Below are positions 18,225 to 26,931 of a stretch of 64,000 nt of DNA, in pieces. Position 1 is the first letter of the stretch. Each line of letters opens with the position of its first letter. The notes beneath the pieces were generated by a model, which saw only the letters and a list, made by a program, of their open reading frames with translations, was not told where the DNA came from and did not search any database. The stretch is from contig NZ_JAGBLU010000028.1 in NCBI RefSeq assembly GCF_017635265.1, forward strand, positions 1 through 64,000, read 5' to 3'. Position numbers and translations under genes: made by a program. This DNA is from Butyrivibrio sp. Its GTDB lineage: Bacteria; Bacillota; Clostridia; Lachnospirales; Lachnospiraceae.

Positions 18225-18821
18225 ATGTTTAGGAAAAAGAAAAGAAATCTTTACCTTAATCCCAAGAAAAAAATAATAACACCGAAAGTTCTCCACGAAA
18301 TTTTTTCGTGGTTGATTGTTACTGCAATTTCGATATTTCTTGCTACAGTCTTTGTGATTGCGCTTGGAATGCAGGTAACTAACATTGGAGATTCCATGAG
18401 TCCGTCCCTTGAAAGTGGTCAGGTAGTACTTGTGGACAGGTTAAAGTATAAAATTCTGAGACCCTCTGCAGGAGACATTATTGCATTTTTACCAAATGGT
18501 AATTCCAATTCACATTATTACGTGAAGAGAGTTGTGGCTACTCCGGGGGATAAGCTGCAGATTATTGATGGCTATTTATATGTAAATGGTGAAAAAACTG
18601 AAGATACCGATGAAATATATGATAAAATGGAAGATGCAGGGATAGCCGTAAACGAAATAAAACTTGGGAGCGGAGAATACTTTGTCCTTGGAGATAACAG
18701 AAACAGCAGTGAAGACTCCCGCAGCGCCAATATTGGTATCGTAAAATCCAATATGATAGTTGGTAAGGTGTGGTTTAAACTAGGTTCCAGTGATTTTAGC
18801 GGAGGTTTTGTTCTAGAATGA
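18225..18821 (+). CDS. lepB: Signal peptidase I (first copy)
   Basis: A type I signal peptidase with one N-terminal membrane segment (about residues 25-50) and an extracellular catalytic domain. The catalytic Ser is in GDSMSPSL, the Lys in YYVKRVVATPGD, and the C-terminal box is GDNRNSSEDSR. It removes signal peptides from exported proteins. ATG 18225 is preferred over 18219 because the AGAGG site at 18214-18218 gives a usable spacing only for the former. The stop overlaps the rbgA start (ATGA). Confidence 0.94.
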   Translation: MFRKKKRNLYLNPKKKIITPKVLHEIFSWLIVTAISIFLATVFVIALGMQVTNIGDSMSPSLESGQVVLVDRLKYKILRPSAGDIIAFLPNGNSNSHYYVKRVVATPGDKLQIIDGYLYVNGEKTEDTDEIYDKMEDAGIAVNEIKLGSGEYFVLGDNRNSSEDSRSANIGIVKSNMIVGKVWFKLGSSDFSGGFVLE

Positions 18822-19699
18822 ATTTACAGTGGTATCCCGGTCATATGACTAAAGCAATCAGAATGATGCAGGAGAACATCAAGCTGATTGATATTATAAT
18901 TGAAGTTGTAGACGCTAGAATTCCGGCTTCATCCAGAAATCCCGATATAGATGAACTGGGGAAAAATAAATTCAGACTTATTATTCTTAATAAAGCTGAT
19001 CTGGCAGATTCATCTGTCACTAAACAGTGGAAAGAGTATTATGAAAAAAATGGCCTGTTTGTTATGGAGATGAATTCCAAAACAGGCAACGAGGCAGATA
19101 AAGTTAAAGAGCTGGTTCAGAAAGCCTGCGCTGAAAAGATAGAGAGAGATAAAAAAAGAGGTATTATCGGACGGCCTATAAGAGCGATGGTTGCAGGTAT
19201 TCCAAATGTCGGTAAGTCAACTTTTATAAATAAACTGGCAGGAAAAGCTTCTGCCAAGACCGGTAATAAACCGGGTGTTACTAAGGGTAAACAATGGATT
19301 ACTTTAAGTAAAAGCATGCAGCTTCTTGATACACCGGGGATTCTTTGGCCTAAGTTTGAAGATCAGGAAGTGGGACTTAAGCTTGCACTCATAGGATCAA
19401 TGAATGACGAAAATATTGACACCGCTGAGCTTGCATGTGAGCTTATTAAATATCTTGATAGATTTTATTCAAAGGTCATTTCGGAAAAATATGATATAAC
19501 GGATGATCAGCTTATTAGTCTTGAAGAAGATCAGTATTCAACACCTTCAAGCAGAGTTTTATCAGCAATAGCCATAAACAGAAAGTGTCTTCTTGCAGGT
19601 GGAAACCCTGACATTTCAAGAGCTGCCTCCCTTCTTTTAGATGATTTTCGAAATGGAAGACTTGGTAAGATATCCCTTGAAAGACCAGAATTACAATAA
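18818..19699 (+). CDS. rbgA: Ribosome biogenesis GTPase RbgA (YlqF)
   Basis: A circularly permuted GTPase required for late 50S assembly. The order of motifs is G4 (LNKADL) before G1 (GIPNVGKSTFIN) and G3 (LLDTPGIL). The diagnostic start is NLQWYPGHMTKA, with the EVVDARIPASSRNP segment. The C-terminal 80 residues form the helical RNA-binding domain. It overlaps the first lepB by four bases and lies between the two signal peptidase genes. Confidence 0.96.
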   Translation: MNLQWYPGHMTKAIRMMQENIKLIDIIIEVVDARIPASSRNPDIDELGKNKFRLIILNKADLADSSVTKQWKEYYEKNGLFVMEMNSKTGNEADKVKELVQKACAEKIERDKKRGIIGRPIRAMVAGIPNVGKSTFINKLAGKASAKTGNKPGVTKGKQWITLSKSMQLLDTPGILWPKFEDQEVGLKLALIGSMNDENIDTAELACELIKYLDRFYSKVISEKYDITDDQLISLEEDQYSTPSSRVLSAIAINRKCLLAGGNPDISRAASLLLDDFRNGRLGKISLERPELQ

Positions 19700-19724
19700 A
19701 CATAAAAGTGATGGGACAATAGTT

Positions 19725-20258
19725 ATGAAAAAGTTTCTTAAAGAACTGCTCAGTACAGTAATATATTTAGTTGTCATTTTTCTTTTAACATTTCTTTTTA
19801 TTACCTTTGTAATGCAAAGAACAGAGGTCAGCGGACAGTCTATGGAGCCGACTCTTCAGGATGGAGATTCGCTTTTGATAGAAAAAGTTTCCTATAGATT
19901 CAGTTCGCCCAAAAGATTCGATATTATTGTGTTCCCGTATCAGTATGGGAATGATCAGTTCTTTATCAAAAGAATCATTGGTCTTCCGGGCGAGAGCATA
20001 CGAATAGATTATGATGGTAATATCTACGTTGATGGAGAGCTTTTGGAAGAAAACTATGGAGCAGAGATAATTATTGATCCAGGAAGGGCTGAAACAGAAG
20101 TAGTACTTGGAGAAGATGAGTTCTTCGTCATGGGAGATAATAGAAATCACAGCATGGATAGCAGGGACATTTCTGTAGGAAGTATACATAAATCTGATAT
20201 AATAGGCAGAGCTTTTGTCAGAATATATCCATTTTCCAAATTTGGGAGCATAAGATAA
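19725..20258 (+). CDS. lepB: Signal peptidase I (second copy)
   Basis: A 177-residue paralogue of the gene at 18225, with one N-terminal membrane helix, the Ser box SGQSMEPTL, the Lys box FFIKRIIGLPGE and GDNRNHSMDSR. ATG 19725 starts the basic end of the signal anchor; the 28 codons of open frame before it overlap rbgA and do not look like this family. Its TAA stop shares a base with the rnhB ATG. Two copies may share or divide substrates. Confidence 0.94.
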   Translation: MKKFLKELLSTVIYLVVIFLLTFLFITFVMQRTEVSGQSMEPTLQDGDSLLIEKVSYRFSSPKRFDIIVFPYQYGNDQFFIKRIIGLPGESIRIDYDGNIYVDGELLEENYGAEIIIDPGRAETEVVLGEDEFFVMGDNRNHSMDSRDISVGSIHKSDIIGRAFVRIYPFSKFGSIR

Positions 20259-21019
20259 TGACATCAATGATAGATATTAAGGCTGCATTGCAACTTGCGA
20301 CCACCAGGGAAGAGTATATTTCTTTTATCAACGAATATTCTGATGATGAAAGAAGCGGCGTTAAAAAGCTTGTGGAATCAGCCGGCAAAAAATTAAATGC
20401 TCTTGAAAAGGAAATTGCTCGAATTGAAGATATGAAAAAATACGAGCGAGAGTATGCCCATCTGGGACTTATATGCGGAATTGATGAAGTCGGAAGGGGA
20501 CCTCTTGCAGGTCCTGTCTATACAGCTGCGGTTGTACTTCCACCGGATTGTAGCATTCTTTATGTTAATGATTCTAAAAAATTATCCGAAAAAAAAAGAG
20601 AGGAGCTTTATGATGTTATTATGGAAAAAGCTCTTGCTGTTGGCATCGGATGTAATCCTCCTGAAAGAATAGATGAGATAAATATTCTTAATGCCACTAA
20701 AGAGGCTATGATAAAGGTTGTTAAGAGTTTATCCGTTAAGCCGGCAACTCTTTTAATAGATGCTGTTCATCTTGAAGGAATGGATGATTATAATCAGGTT
20801 TCAATTATAAAAGGTGATGCCAAGAGTATATCAATTGCTGCAGCAAGTATAGTTGCGAAGGTTACAAGAGATAGGATTATGAAAGAGGAAGCTTATAAGT
20901 ATCCTGAGTATCACTTTGATTCTAATAAAGGCTATGGAAGTCAGGATCATATTGAAGCTATAAAAAAATATGGTCCTTGTCCGATACATCGAAGATCTTT
21001 TATAGGTAACTTTGTATGA
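20258..21019 (+). CDS. rnhB: Ribonuclease HII
   Basis: This enzyme nicks RNA in RNA-DNA hybrids and at single embedded ribonucleotides. The catalytic block is CGIDEVGRGPLAGPVYTAAV, with later acidic residues in LLIDAVHL and the KGDAKSISIAAASIVAKVTRD segment; the end is GYGSQDHIEAIKKYGPCPIHR. A 70-residue N-terminal helical extension matches the RNase HII form of B. subtilis rather than the short enterobacterial form. It overlaps the downstream FliK-like gene by four bases (ATGA). Confidence 0.96.
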   Translation: MTSMIDIKAALQLATTREEYISFINEYSDDERSGVKKLVESAGKKLNALEKEIARIEDMKKYEREYAHLGLICGIDEVGRGPLAGPVYTAAVVLPPDCSILYVNDSKKLSEKKREELYDVIMEKALAVGIGCNPPERIDEINILNATKEAMIKVVKSLSVKPATLLIDAVHLEGMDDYNQVSIIKGDAKSISIAAASIVAKVTRDRIMKEEAYKYPEYHFDSNKGYGSQDHIEAIKKYGPCPIHRRSFIGNFV

Positions 21020-22749
21020 GTGGTATTTCTAATGTATCACAATCTAATCTTGTTACTATTCAAAATGGCAGTCTGATTCAGGGAAAAGAGGTTAGTGAGC
21101 AGCCTCTCAACCTGAAAAACGGTTCTGTCATTCAGGGTACTATTGTGTCAATTTTAGATACTGATAATGGGAAAATGGTAAATATAAATGTCTCCGGTAA
21201 TGAGATAGCTGCCTTCTTGCGTGATGAAATGAATTTAAGAGAAGGACAGACTATGCAGTTTGCGGTTAAGGGGCAGACTGCAAAAGCTATTTCCATTATG
21301 CCTTTATTTGAAAATACAGCAACTTTTAGTAGTGCTATGAAAGCACTTTCTGAAGCAGGTCTTGAAAATACTCCCGAGAACCTTAATATGGTTCGTGAAA
21401 TGATGGAGGCACAGCTTCCTATCGATAAAGGCTCTTTGCAGGAAATGAATAGAAATATGAATTTATTTCCTGAGTCTCCGATTTCTACATTGGTTGAAAT
21501 GAAAAGCCTTAATATTCCAATTACAGATAACAATATAAAGAGTTTTGAAAGTTACAAAAACTATGAGCATCAGGTAGTGGCTGAAATGGAAGATATAATG
21601 GATTCACTTCCTGATTCATATAATACACTGATTTCAAATGGTGAAGAAACCAAAGCTCTTAATTTATATGGTGCAGTTCTTAAAGCATTCGGCGGCGAAA
21701 TCAGTAAAAACACCGGAGAGTTTACATATAACAGTCCGGCTGTTTCTGCAAATTCTCCGGAGATTACTGAAGGATTAAATAATCCTAATGTAAAAGCTCA
21801 AACTACGGCCCAGACTCCTGCTCAGATTAATGCTCAGACTCCGGTTAAAGAATTAGGGCAGGAAGTTGAAACAATGACTTTTGAACTGACTGCTCAGGAA
21901 GATGGTGTGATTTTAGAAAGCGCAGGGAAAAATGTAAATTCAAACAGAGCCTATTCTTCCGAATTTATAGATACTTTACGTAATCTTGGCGTGTCTGAAG
22001 AAATAATAAATAAGCTAAATACATCTGATTCCAAGGAACTTTTCAGGGAGCTTGCAGTAAGATTTGAAAATTCAGATTTACAATTGATTCCTGAGAGTGC
22101 TTCATGGAAAAAGCTCTTTTCAAGCGAAGAGTTTGGAAAGATACTAAAAGAAAATATAGAGGGACAGTGGCTTCTAAAACCGGATGAAGTTGAAGATAAG
22201 GAAAATATAAATAATCTATATCAGAGGCTTGGCAATCAGGTAAAGCATCTGGCAGAGGCTGTAAATAATGTTGGGCATAATGATTCAAAGCTTGGTCAGT
22301 CACTAAATAGTCTTTCTAATAATCTTGATTTTATGAATCAGCTGAATCATTTGTTTCAATATGTTCAGCTTCCGCTACAAATGGCTGGGCAGAATGTTCA
22401 TGGCGATCTTTATGTATACAGAAATAAAAATAAAAGAATGAGTGAAGATGGCTCTGTGAGTGCTGTTCTTCACCTTGATATGGATAATCTGGGGCCTATT
22501 GATGTATATGTTAAGCTCCTGGAAAAAAAGGTTACGACTAACTTCTACGTAGCAGATGAGATGGTTCTTGATCTTATAAATGATAATATTCATATTTTGG
22601 ATGAGAGACTTCAGAAAAGAGGATATACCATGAATGTATCATTAAAACTTCATGATGACATTGATGGAGACGATGCTGCTGTAGATGAGATGTTTGAGGT
22701 TGCAAAAACACCTTTAATATCAACAACTTCTTTTGATGCGAGGGCATAG
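21016..22749 (+). CDS. FliK-like hook-length-control-domain protein (YlqG position)
   Basis: A 577-residue protein with no signal peptide. The first 90 residues include a beta-rich piece (GSVIQGTIVSILDTDNGKMV). A Gln/Thr/Ala-rich linker with imperfect AQTxAQ repeats lies near residues 255-285. The C-terminal 140 residues resemble a Flg_hook/FliK C domain (AVLHLDMDNLGPIDVYVKL, then FYVADEMVLDLINDNIHILDE). The gene sits between rnhB and an FlhB-like gene, the same place as ylqG in B. subtilis, whose role is unknown. No flagellar gene is nearby. The family call rests on the C-terminal pattern and context. Confidence 0.7.
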   Translation: MSGISNVSQSNLVTIQNGSLIQGKEVSEQPLNLKNGSVIQGTIVSILDTDNGKMVNINVSGNEIAAFLRDEMNLREGQTMQFAVKGQTAKAISIMPLFENTATFSSAMKALSEAGLENTPENLNMVREMMEAQLPIDKGSLQEMNRNMNLFPESPISTLVEMKSLNIPITDNNIKSFESYKNYEHQVVAEMEDIMDSLPDSYNTLISNGEETKALNLYGAVLKAFGGEISKNTGEFTYNSPAVSANSPEITEGLNNPNVKAQTTAQTPAQINAQTPVKELGQEVETMTFELTAQEDGVILESAGKNVNSNRAYSSEFIDTLRNLGVSEEIINKLNTSDSKELFRELAVRFENSDLQLIPESASWKKLFSSEEFGKILKENIEGQWLLKPDEVEDKENINNLYQRLGNQVKHLAEAVNNVGHNDSKLGQSLNSLSNNLDFMNQLNHLFQYVQLPLQMAGQNVHGDLYVYRNKNKRMSEDGSVSAVLHLDMDNLGPIDVYVKLLEKKVTTNFYVADEMVLDLINDNIHILDERLQKRGYTMNVSLKLHDDIDGDDAAVDEMFEVAKTPLISTTSFDARA

Positions 22750-22751
22750 GT

Positions 22752-23048
22752 ATGGCTGAGGAAAAGAAAGAAAAACCAAAAACCGCCGTGGCGCTTTCAT
22801 ATGATCCTAATGAAGACGGCGCACCTAAAGTCATTGCTTCGGGAAAAGGCGTTCTGGCAGAAAAAATAATTGAACAGGCAAAAGAAAATAAGATTCCGGT
22901 GCATGAAGATGATAAACTGGCTGAAACTCTTTCCAAGCTTGAGATTGGTGAGATGATACCGCCGGAGTTATATGAAGTTGTCGCTGAAATACTTGTTTTC
23001 GTTGATGCAATGGATAAAATAAAAGCCAAAGACCGTAGCCTTAAGTAG
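22752..23048 (+). CDS. Stand-alone FlhB C-terminal-domain protein (FlhX/YlqH type)
   Basis: A 98-residue protein matching the cytoplasmic C-terminal domain of FlhB/YscU (AVALSYDPNEDGAPKVIASG, then IIEQAKENKIPVHEDDKLAETL, then IPPELYEVVAEILVFV). No membrane domain is present. The NPTH self-cleavage motif of true FlhB is replaced by SYDP, so autocleavage is not expected. The product is probably a freestanding partner of the FliK-like protein two bases upstream, mirroring FliK-FlhB contact in flagellar export. The cellular function is not known. Confidence 0.85.
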   Translation: MAEEKKEKPKTAVALSYDPNEDGAPKVIASGKGVLAEKIIEQAKENKIPVHEDDKLAETLSKLEIGEMIPPELYEVVAEILVFVDAMDKIKAKDRSLK

Positions 23049-23069
23049 ATATAGAAGGAATAATAAGAA

Positions 23070-23435
23070 TTGAATAAACGGGACATTGGCTCATGGTATG
23101 AGACACTTGCATGTATATACTTAAAAGAGCAGAATATTAAGATTTTAAAGAGAAATTTCAGAGTAAGAAGCGGTGAGATAGATATAGTTGCATTCGATGG
23201 CAAGTATTACTGCTTTATAGAAGTTAAATATCGAAAAAACACAAAATATGGCGGCCCGGAGGCCGCCGTTACTTTGTCTAAACAAAAACAGATTTGTAAT
23301 GTATCAAGATTCTATCTTGCCTTCAATCAGATATCTGAATCAGCTCCCATTCGCTATGATGTTATAGCTATTTCGGGAGAAGAGGGAGCGTCAACAATAA
23401 AATGGTATAAAGATGCATTCCAGTACATGCTTTGA
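23070..23435 (+). CDS. yraN: YraN family (UPF0102) putative endonuclease-like protein
   Basis: A 121-residue protein with the restriction-endonuclease-like core RSGEIDIVAFDG and FIEVKYRKN, then the family AAVTLSKQKQI segment. The fold includes metal-binding acidic residues plus Lys, but the true activity is not established. The start is TTG 23070 after GAAGGAA; no ATG fits. It is the usual last gene of the rbgA-rnhB-yraN group, and it converges with the DUF6044-like gene, only 22 bases separating the stops. Confidence 0.92.
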   Translation: MNKRDIGSWYETLACIYLKEQNIKILKRNFRVRSGEIDIVAFDGKYYCFIEVKYRKNTKYGGPEAAVTLSKQKQICNVSRFYLAFNQISESAPIRYDVIAISGEEGASTIKWYKDAFQYML

Positions 23436-23457
23436 ACCTGAGTATTAGTAAAAAAAG

Positions 23458-25176
23458 TCAAATACTGTATAACCATATTGTGTATGGTGATTTTTCGTTT
23501 TGATATTGTCCAACCAGTTTTAGACCAAGTTCTTTAGCATTACTTATTTCTATTCTTGAAAAGATATATTTTCCATTTAAACTTTTGAAAGCATTAGTAT
23601 CTATGAGAAGGCGCTTATCATCTACATCTTTTGACCTTGTAGGAGACCAGATAGAGTCAACTGTTCCTGAGTATATATAGGCTCTTGCACCCCATTCGTC
23701 ATAGTATTCTCTGGCAACTTCCGATTCATCAAGCGCCGGAGCGATGACTTTGCGGAATGCATCCTTGTAGGATTGATAGTAGTAGCTGAGACATCCATCT
23801 AAAGTTGATATTCCGCTGTAGGAGAGAACTGATGGATGAAAACCATATGCTACAGAGTATTCGCCGTTATAATCTATATCTTTTTTTATCTCATCGAATA
23901 AAGACTCTGAAAAGAAATCTCCGTAGGAGATTGTCTCTGACTTTTCATTATTGATAAGCTCCCAGGTATTAACATATACAGTATTATAAAAATCATTGTA
24001 CAGAGATTGAGTTCCAATAACCATAAACATAACAATGATAAGCATGATTTTGGGAAGTACTTTGTAGAGCCTGGACATTCTGATGGCAACGATTATTATT
24101 TCCAAATACCAAAGGAATGGATTAAAGAAAACTGTTCTGTTAAACTGCCATCCCTTTAATGGAGGAAATATAGTTTCAAATAAGGTTCTTACAGGATAGC
24201 AATAATACAATCCGTAAATAATGCAGTTAAATATAATAAAATATAGTACAAGGTTAAAAGGATCAGATAATAGTTTTTTATATTCTCTGTTTAATATATG
24301 TCTGATATTTATTATGACAAAACAAAGCAAAACAATAGGCATAACAACGAACCTGTGATGGTCGTTGCAATGAAACATATTGTTGATAAATACATCTTTT
24401 ACGGTCAAAATAATCTGACTAAAAGAAAGATTATCAATTACCATTTGATCTCTTATAGTCGGTTCTTTTGTTGCAAATATTAAAAGAAACAGCCTGTATT
24501 CAATAAGAATAAAAGAGATTGAGATCAGGATCATACTAAGTATCAGCGGTATATTGATTCTTTTGTCCTTAATGGATATATAGATGAAGTAAATAAAAAT
24601 ATACCCAATGATAAATGGTCCAAAGAATGTAAAGTAGGACAGAGTAGGATAAAGGAATAATAAGATATAATATTTTAATTCATTTTTCTCTACAGCTTTT
24701 CTTAACAAATATATGAGTAGCGGAATAGAAGCGAATGCAAAAGAAAAAGCGGGATAAAGCGGAAGAAGTCCGTAAATAAAGCTTCCAAGTACAATAGCCC
24801 ACTCATAGTCTTTATATTTTTCTTTTAAAATATCTCTGCCTAAAAGAATTCCTGAAAATAAAGCCAGGAAGGTTTTTATAAAGTATCCGATTATATATGC
24901 AACGAAATTTGGAAATATCATATATAAAACGGAATATAGATAGAACTCCGATAAAAGGAAATTTCTGTCAATGCCACCAAGAAGAGGGACAGTTATGTTG
25001 TGTCCAAAGAAAGCTTTATTAAGGCTTAGAATTTGGTAATCGGCTATATGTATATCAAGATTATCATGTACACCTATGATTGTATTATCACTACCTGCAA
25101 TCATAAATACTATCAGTTCCAAAATTGAGATAAAAACAACGACTCCCCAGTACCAATTGTTTTTTATTTTTTTCAT
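23458..25176 (-). CDS. Polytopic membrane protein, DUF6044/YkoS type
   Basis: A 572-residue membrane protein with roughly ten or more hydrophobic segments across residues 10-400 and a soluble C-terminal region of about 170 residues. It resembles the DUF6044 (YkoS) family; conserved-looking features are GVHDNLDIHIADYQ in the first outer loop and the late WGARAYIYSG stretch. The layout (acidic first loop, many helices, soluble C-terminus) recalls GT-C glycosyltransferases, but that is speculation. The start is ATG 25176 after GGAGG; 13 further in-frame codons upstream are poor. It is a lone gene on the minus strand, between yraN and pgeF. Confidence 0.75.
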   Translation of the reverse strand: MKKIKNNWYWGVVVFISILELIVFMIAGSDNTIIGVHDNLDIHIADYQILSLNKAFFGHNITVPLLGGIDRNFLLSEFYLYSVLYMIFPNFVAYIIGYFIKTFLALFSGILLGRDILKEKYKDYEWAIVLGSFIYGLLPLYPAFSFAFASIPLLIYLLRKAVEKNELKYYILLFLYPTLSYFTFFGPFIIGYIFIYFIYISIKDKRINIPLILSMILISISFILIEYRLFLLIFATKEPTIRDQMVIDNLSFSQIILTVKDVFINNMFHCNDHHRFVVMPIVLLCFVIINIRHILNREYKKLLSDPFNLVLYFIIFNCIIYGLYYCYPVRTLFETIFPPLKGWQFNRTVFFNPFLWYLEIIIVAIRMSRLYKVLPKIMLIIVMFMVIGTQSLYNDFYNTVYVNTWELINNEKSETISYGDFFSESLFDEIKKDIDYNGEYSVAYGFHPSVLSYSGISTLDGCLSYYYQSYKDAFRKVIAPALDESEVAREYYDEWGARAYIYSGTVDSIWSPTRSKDVDDKRLLIDTNAFKSLNGKYIFSRIEISNAKELGLKLVGQYQNEKSPYTIWLYSI

Positions 25177-25268
25177 ATTTCCTCCAAATAAGCTGTCTAT
25201 GGTACAGTTTAACAAATTATGATAAAGTGTGTAAATACGGTAATTATAAAAAGAAAGTGAACTTTTAT

Positions 25269-26156
25269 ATGAATAACAATATTTCGATAAAAAGATGTAG
25301 TGATATTAAGACAACTGAAGTCAGAGAGAAAAACGGTGTGACATACATTGTTTTTCCGGGTATTGAAAAACTTGGTTTTATAGATCATTTGTTTAGCACA
25401 AGGCTTGGCGGAGTCTCCGGCGGGCATTATTCCACAATGAATTTAAGCTACACAAGAGGAGATGACGCTGCATGCGTCAATGAAAATTACAGGAGAATAG
25501 CCGATGTGCTTGGACATGGCAGAACACTGGATGACTTTGTGTGTACATTTCAGACGCACACAACAAATATCCGCACCGTTACAGAAGATGACAGAGGAAA
25601 AGGACCTAAAAGGGTAAGGGATTATACAGATATAGACGGGCTTATAACAAATGTTCCCGGAATAATACTTGGAACATTCCACGCTGATTGTCCGCCCGTA
25701 TACATAATTGATCCCGTAAAAAAAGCTATCGGACTTGTTCACTCAGGCTGGAAAGGGACACAGGGACAGATTGGCAAAAAAGCAGTAGAAAAGATGGGGC
25801 TGGAATATGGAACCAGAGCAAGTGACTGTGTTTGTGCCATTGGTCCTTCCATTTGCGGTGACTGTTATGAAATAGGAGAAGATGTTGCTTTGGAATTTTC
25901 CAAGGCTTTTACTAAAGAAGAGCTTGATAATGAAAAAATCCTGATTCCATATCCAAACGGGAAATACAGGCTCTTTCTTTGGAACGCCATTAAGCTGTCT
26001 CTAAAAAATGCGGGGGTTATGGAAGAAAATATAATTGTCACGGATATCTGTACGAAATGTAATCCGGATCTTCTTTTTTCACACAGGGTTCACGGAGAAA
26101 AGAGGGGAAATCTCATGGCTTTTTTAAGTATTAACGATAAAACGTCAAATTCTTAA
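25269..26156 (+). CDS. pgeF: Purine nucleoside phosphorylase/adenosine deaminase-like PgeF (YfiH/YlmD)
   Basis: A 295-residue multicopper-oxidase-like (laccase fold) protein of the YfiH/YlmD family. Metal-site segments are QTHTTNIRTV, FHADCPPVYI and GLVHSGWKGT with later GPSICGDCYEIG. The family was linked to peptidoglycan editing in enterobacteria, and purified members act as purine nucleoside phosphorylase/adenosine deaminase. I place the start at ATG 25269, 14 codons inside the open frame. The stop codon overlaps the first CTTAAG box of the next regulatory region. Confidence 0.92.
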   Translation: MNNNISIKRCSDIKTTEVREKNGVTYIVFPGIEKLGFIDHLFSTRLGGVSGGHYSTMNLSYTRGDDAACVNENYRRIADVLGHGRTLDDFVCTFQTHTTNIRTVTEDDRGKGPKRVRDYTDIDGLITNVPGIILGTFHADCPPVYIIDPVKKAIGLVHSGWKGTQGQIGKKAVEKMGLEYGTRASDCVCAIGPSICGDCYEIGEDVALEFSKAFTKEELDNEKILIPYPNGKYRLFLWNAIKLSLKNAGVMEENIIVTDICTKCNPDLLFSHRVHGEKRGNLMAFLSINDKTSNS

Positions 26157-26191
26157 GAAATCTTAAGAATTTTCGTAGGTAAATCTTAAGA
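26151..26191 (+). promoter_or_regulatory. Triple CTTAAG regulator box upstream of the two-component genes
   Basis: Three identical TCTTAAGA octamers start at 26151, 26161 and 26184. The first two are 10 bases apart and the third 23 bases on, so all face nearly the same side of the helix. The third touches the likely -35 position of a promoter with an A/T-rich -10 near 26203-26211. CTTAAG direct repeats one turn apart resemble OmpR/PhoB-class (for example PmrA-type) sites, pointing to autoregulation. Confidence 0.6.
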
Positions 26192-26229
26192 ATTATCTGA
26201 TTTAATATATATAGGATATGGAGCAGAAA

Positions 26230-26931
26230 ATGGAAAATATATTAGTTTGCGATGATGACAAGGAAATAGTTGATGCTATTGAAATTTATTTATCACAGGA
26301 AGATTTCAGAGTCTACAAGGCATATGATGGCATTGAAGCCCTCGAAATAATTAAGAAAACCAAAATTTCGTTGGCAATTGTCGATATAATGATGCCCAAA
26401 ATGGACGGAATACGCATGGTCATGGAACTTAGAAAATTCAGTTCAATTCCCGTAATATTTTTGTCCGCCAAATCTGAGGATTCTGACAAGATTCTGGGGC
26501 TTAATATCGGGGCTGATGATTATGTCACAAAGCCTTTTAATCCCCTTGAACTTGTTGCGAGAGTAAAGTCCAATATCAGACGTTATACGGTTCTTGGAAG
26601 TACTCAGGAAGAGGAAAATATATATAAGACCGGCGGTCTTGTGGTAGATGATAATTCAAAAGAGTGCTTTGTAGATGGAGTAAGTATAAGACTGACTCCA
26701 ATAGAATATAACATTCTTATTTTCCTTGTGAAAAATAAGGGCAAGGTATTTTCTATTGAACAGATATATCAGAATATCTGGAAAGATGCAGGTTCTTTTG
26801 CCGCAGACAACACTATAGCTGTCCATATCAGACATATCAGAGAAAAAATAGAAATCAATCCAAGAGATCCAAGATACCTTAAAGTAATGTGGGGAGTTGG
26901 ATATAAGATTGAAGATGAGGAGCCATGTTAA
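26230..26931 (+). CDS. OmpR/PhoB-family response regulator
   Basis: The receiver domain (residues 1-115) has the acidic pocket VCDDD, the phospho-acceptor Asp in LAIVDIMMPKMDG and the Lys in DYVTKPF. The C-terminal winged helix spans about residues 135-230 (RLTPIEYNILIFLVKNKGKVF; VAVHIRHIREKIE-like VHIRHIREKIE; YLKVMWGVGYKI). ATG 26230 is favoured by GGAG at 26220-26223; an in-frame ATG at 26218 would add four residues. It overlaps the kinase gene by seven bases. The overall type recalls VanR-like regulators of Clostridia. Confidence 0.93.
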   Translation: MENILVCDDDKEIVDAIEIYLSQEDFRVYKAYDGIEALEIIKKTKISLAIVDIMMPKMDGIRMVMELRKFSSIPVIFLSAKSEDSDKILGLNIGADDYVTKPFNPLELVARVKSNIRRYTVLGSTQEEENIYKTGGLVVDDNSKECFVDGVSIRLTPIEYNILIFLVKNKGKVFSIEQIYQNIWKDAGSFAADNTIAVHIRHIREKIEINPRDPRYLKVMWGVGYKIEDEEPC

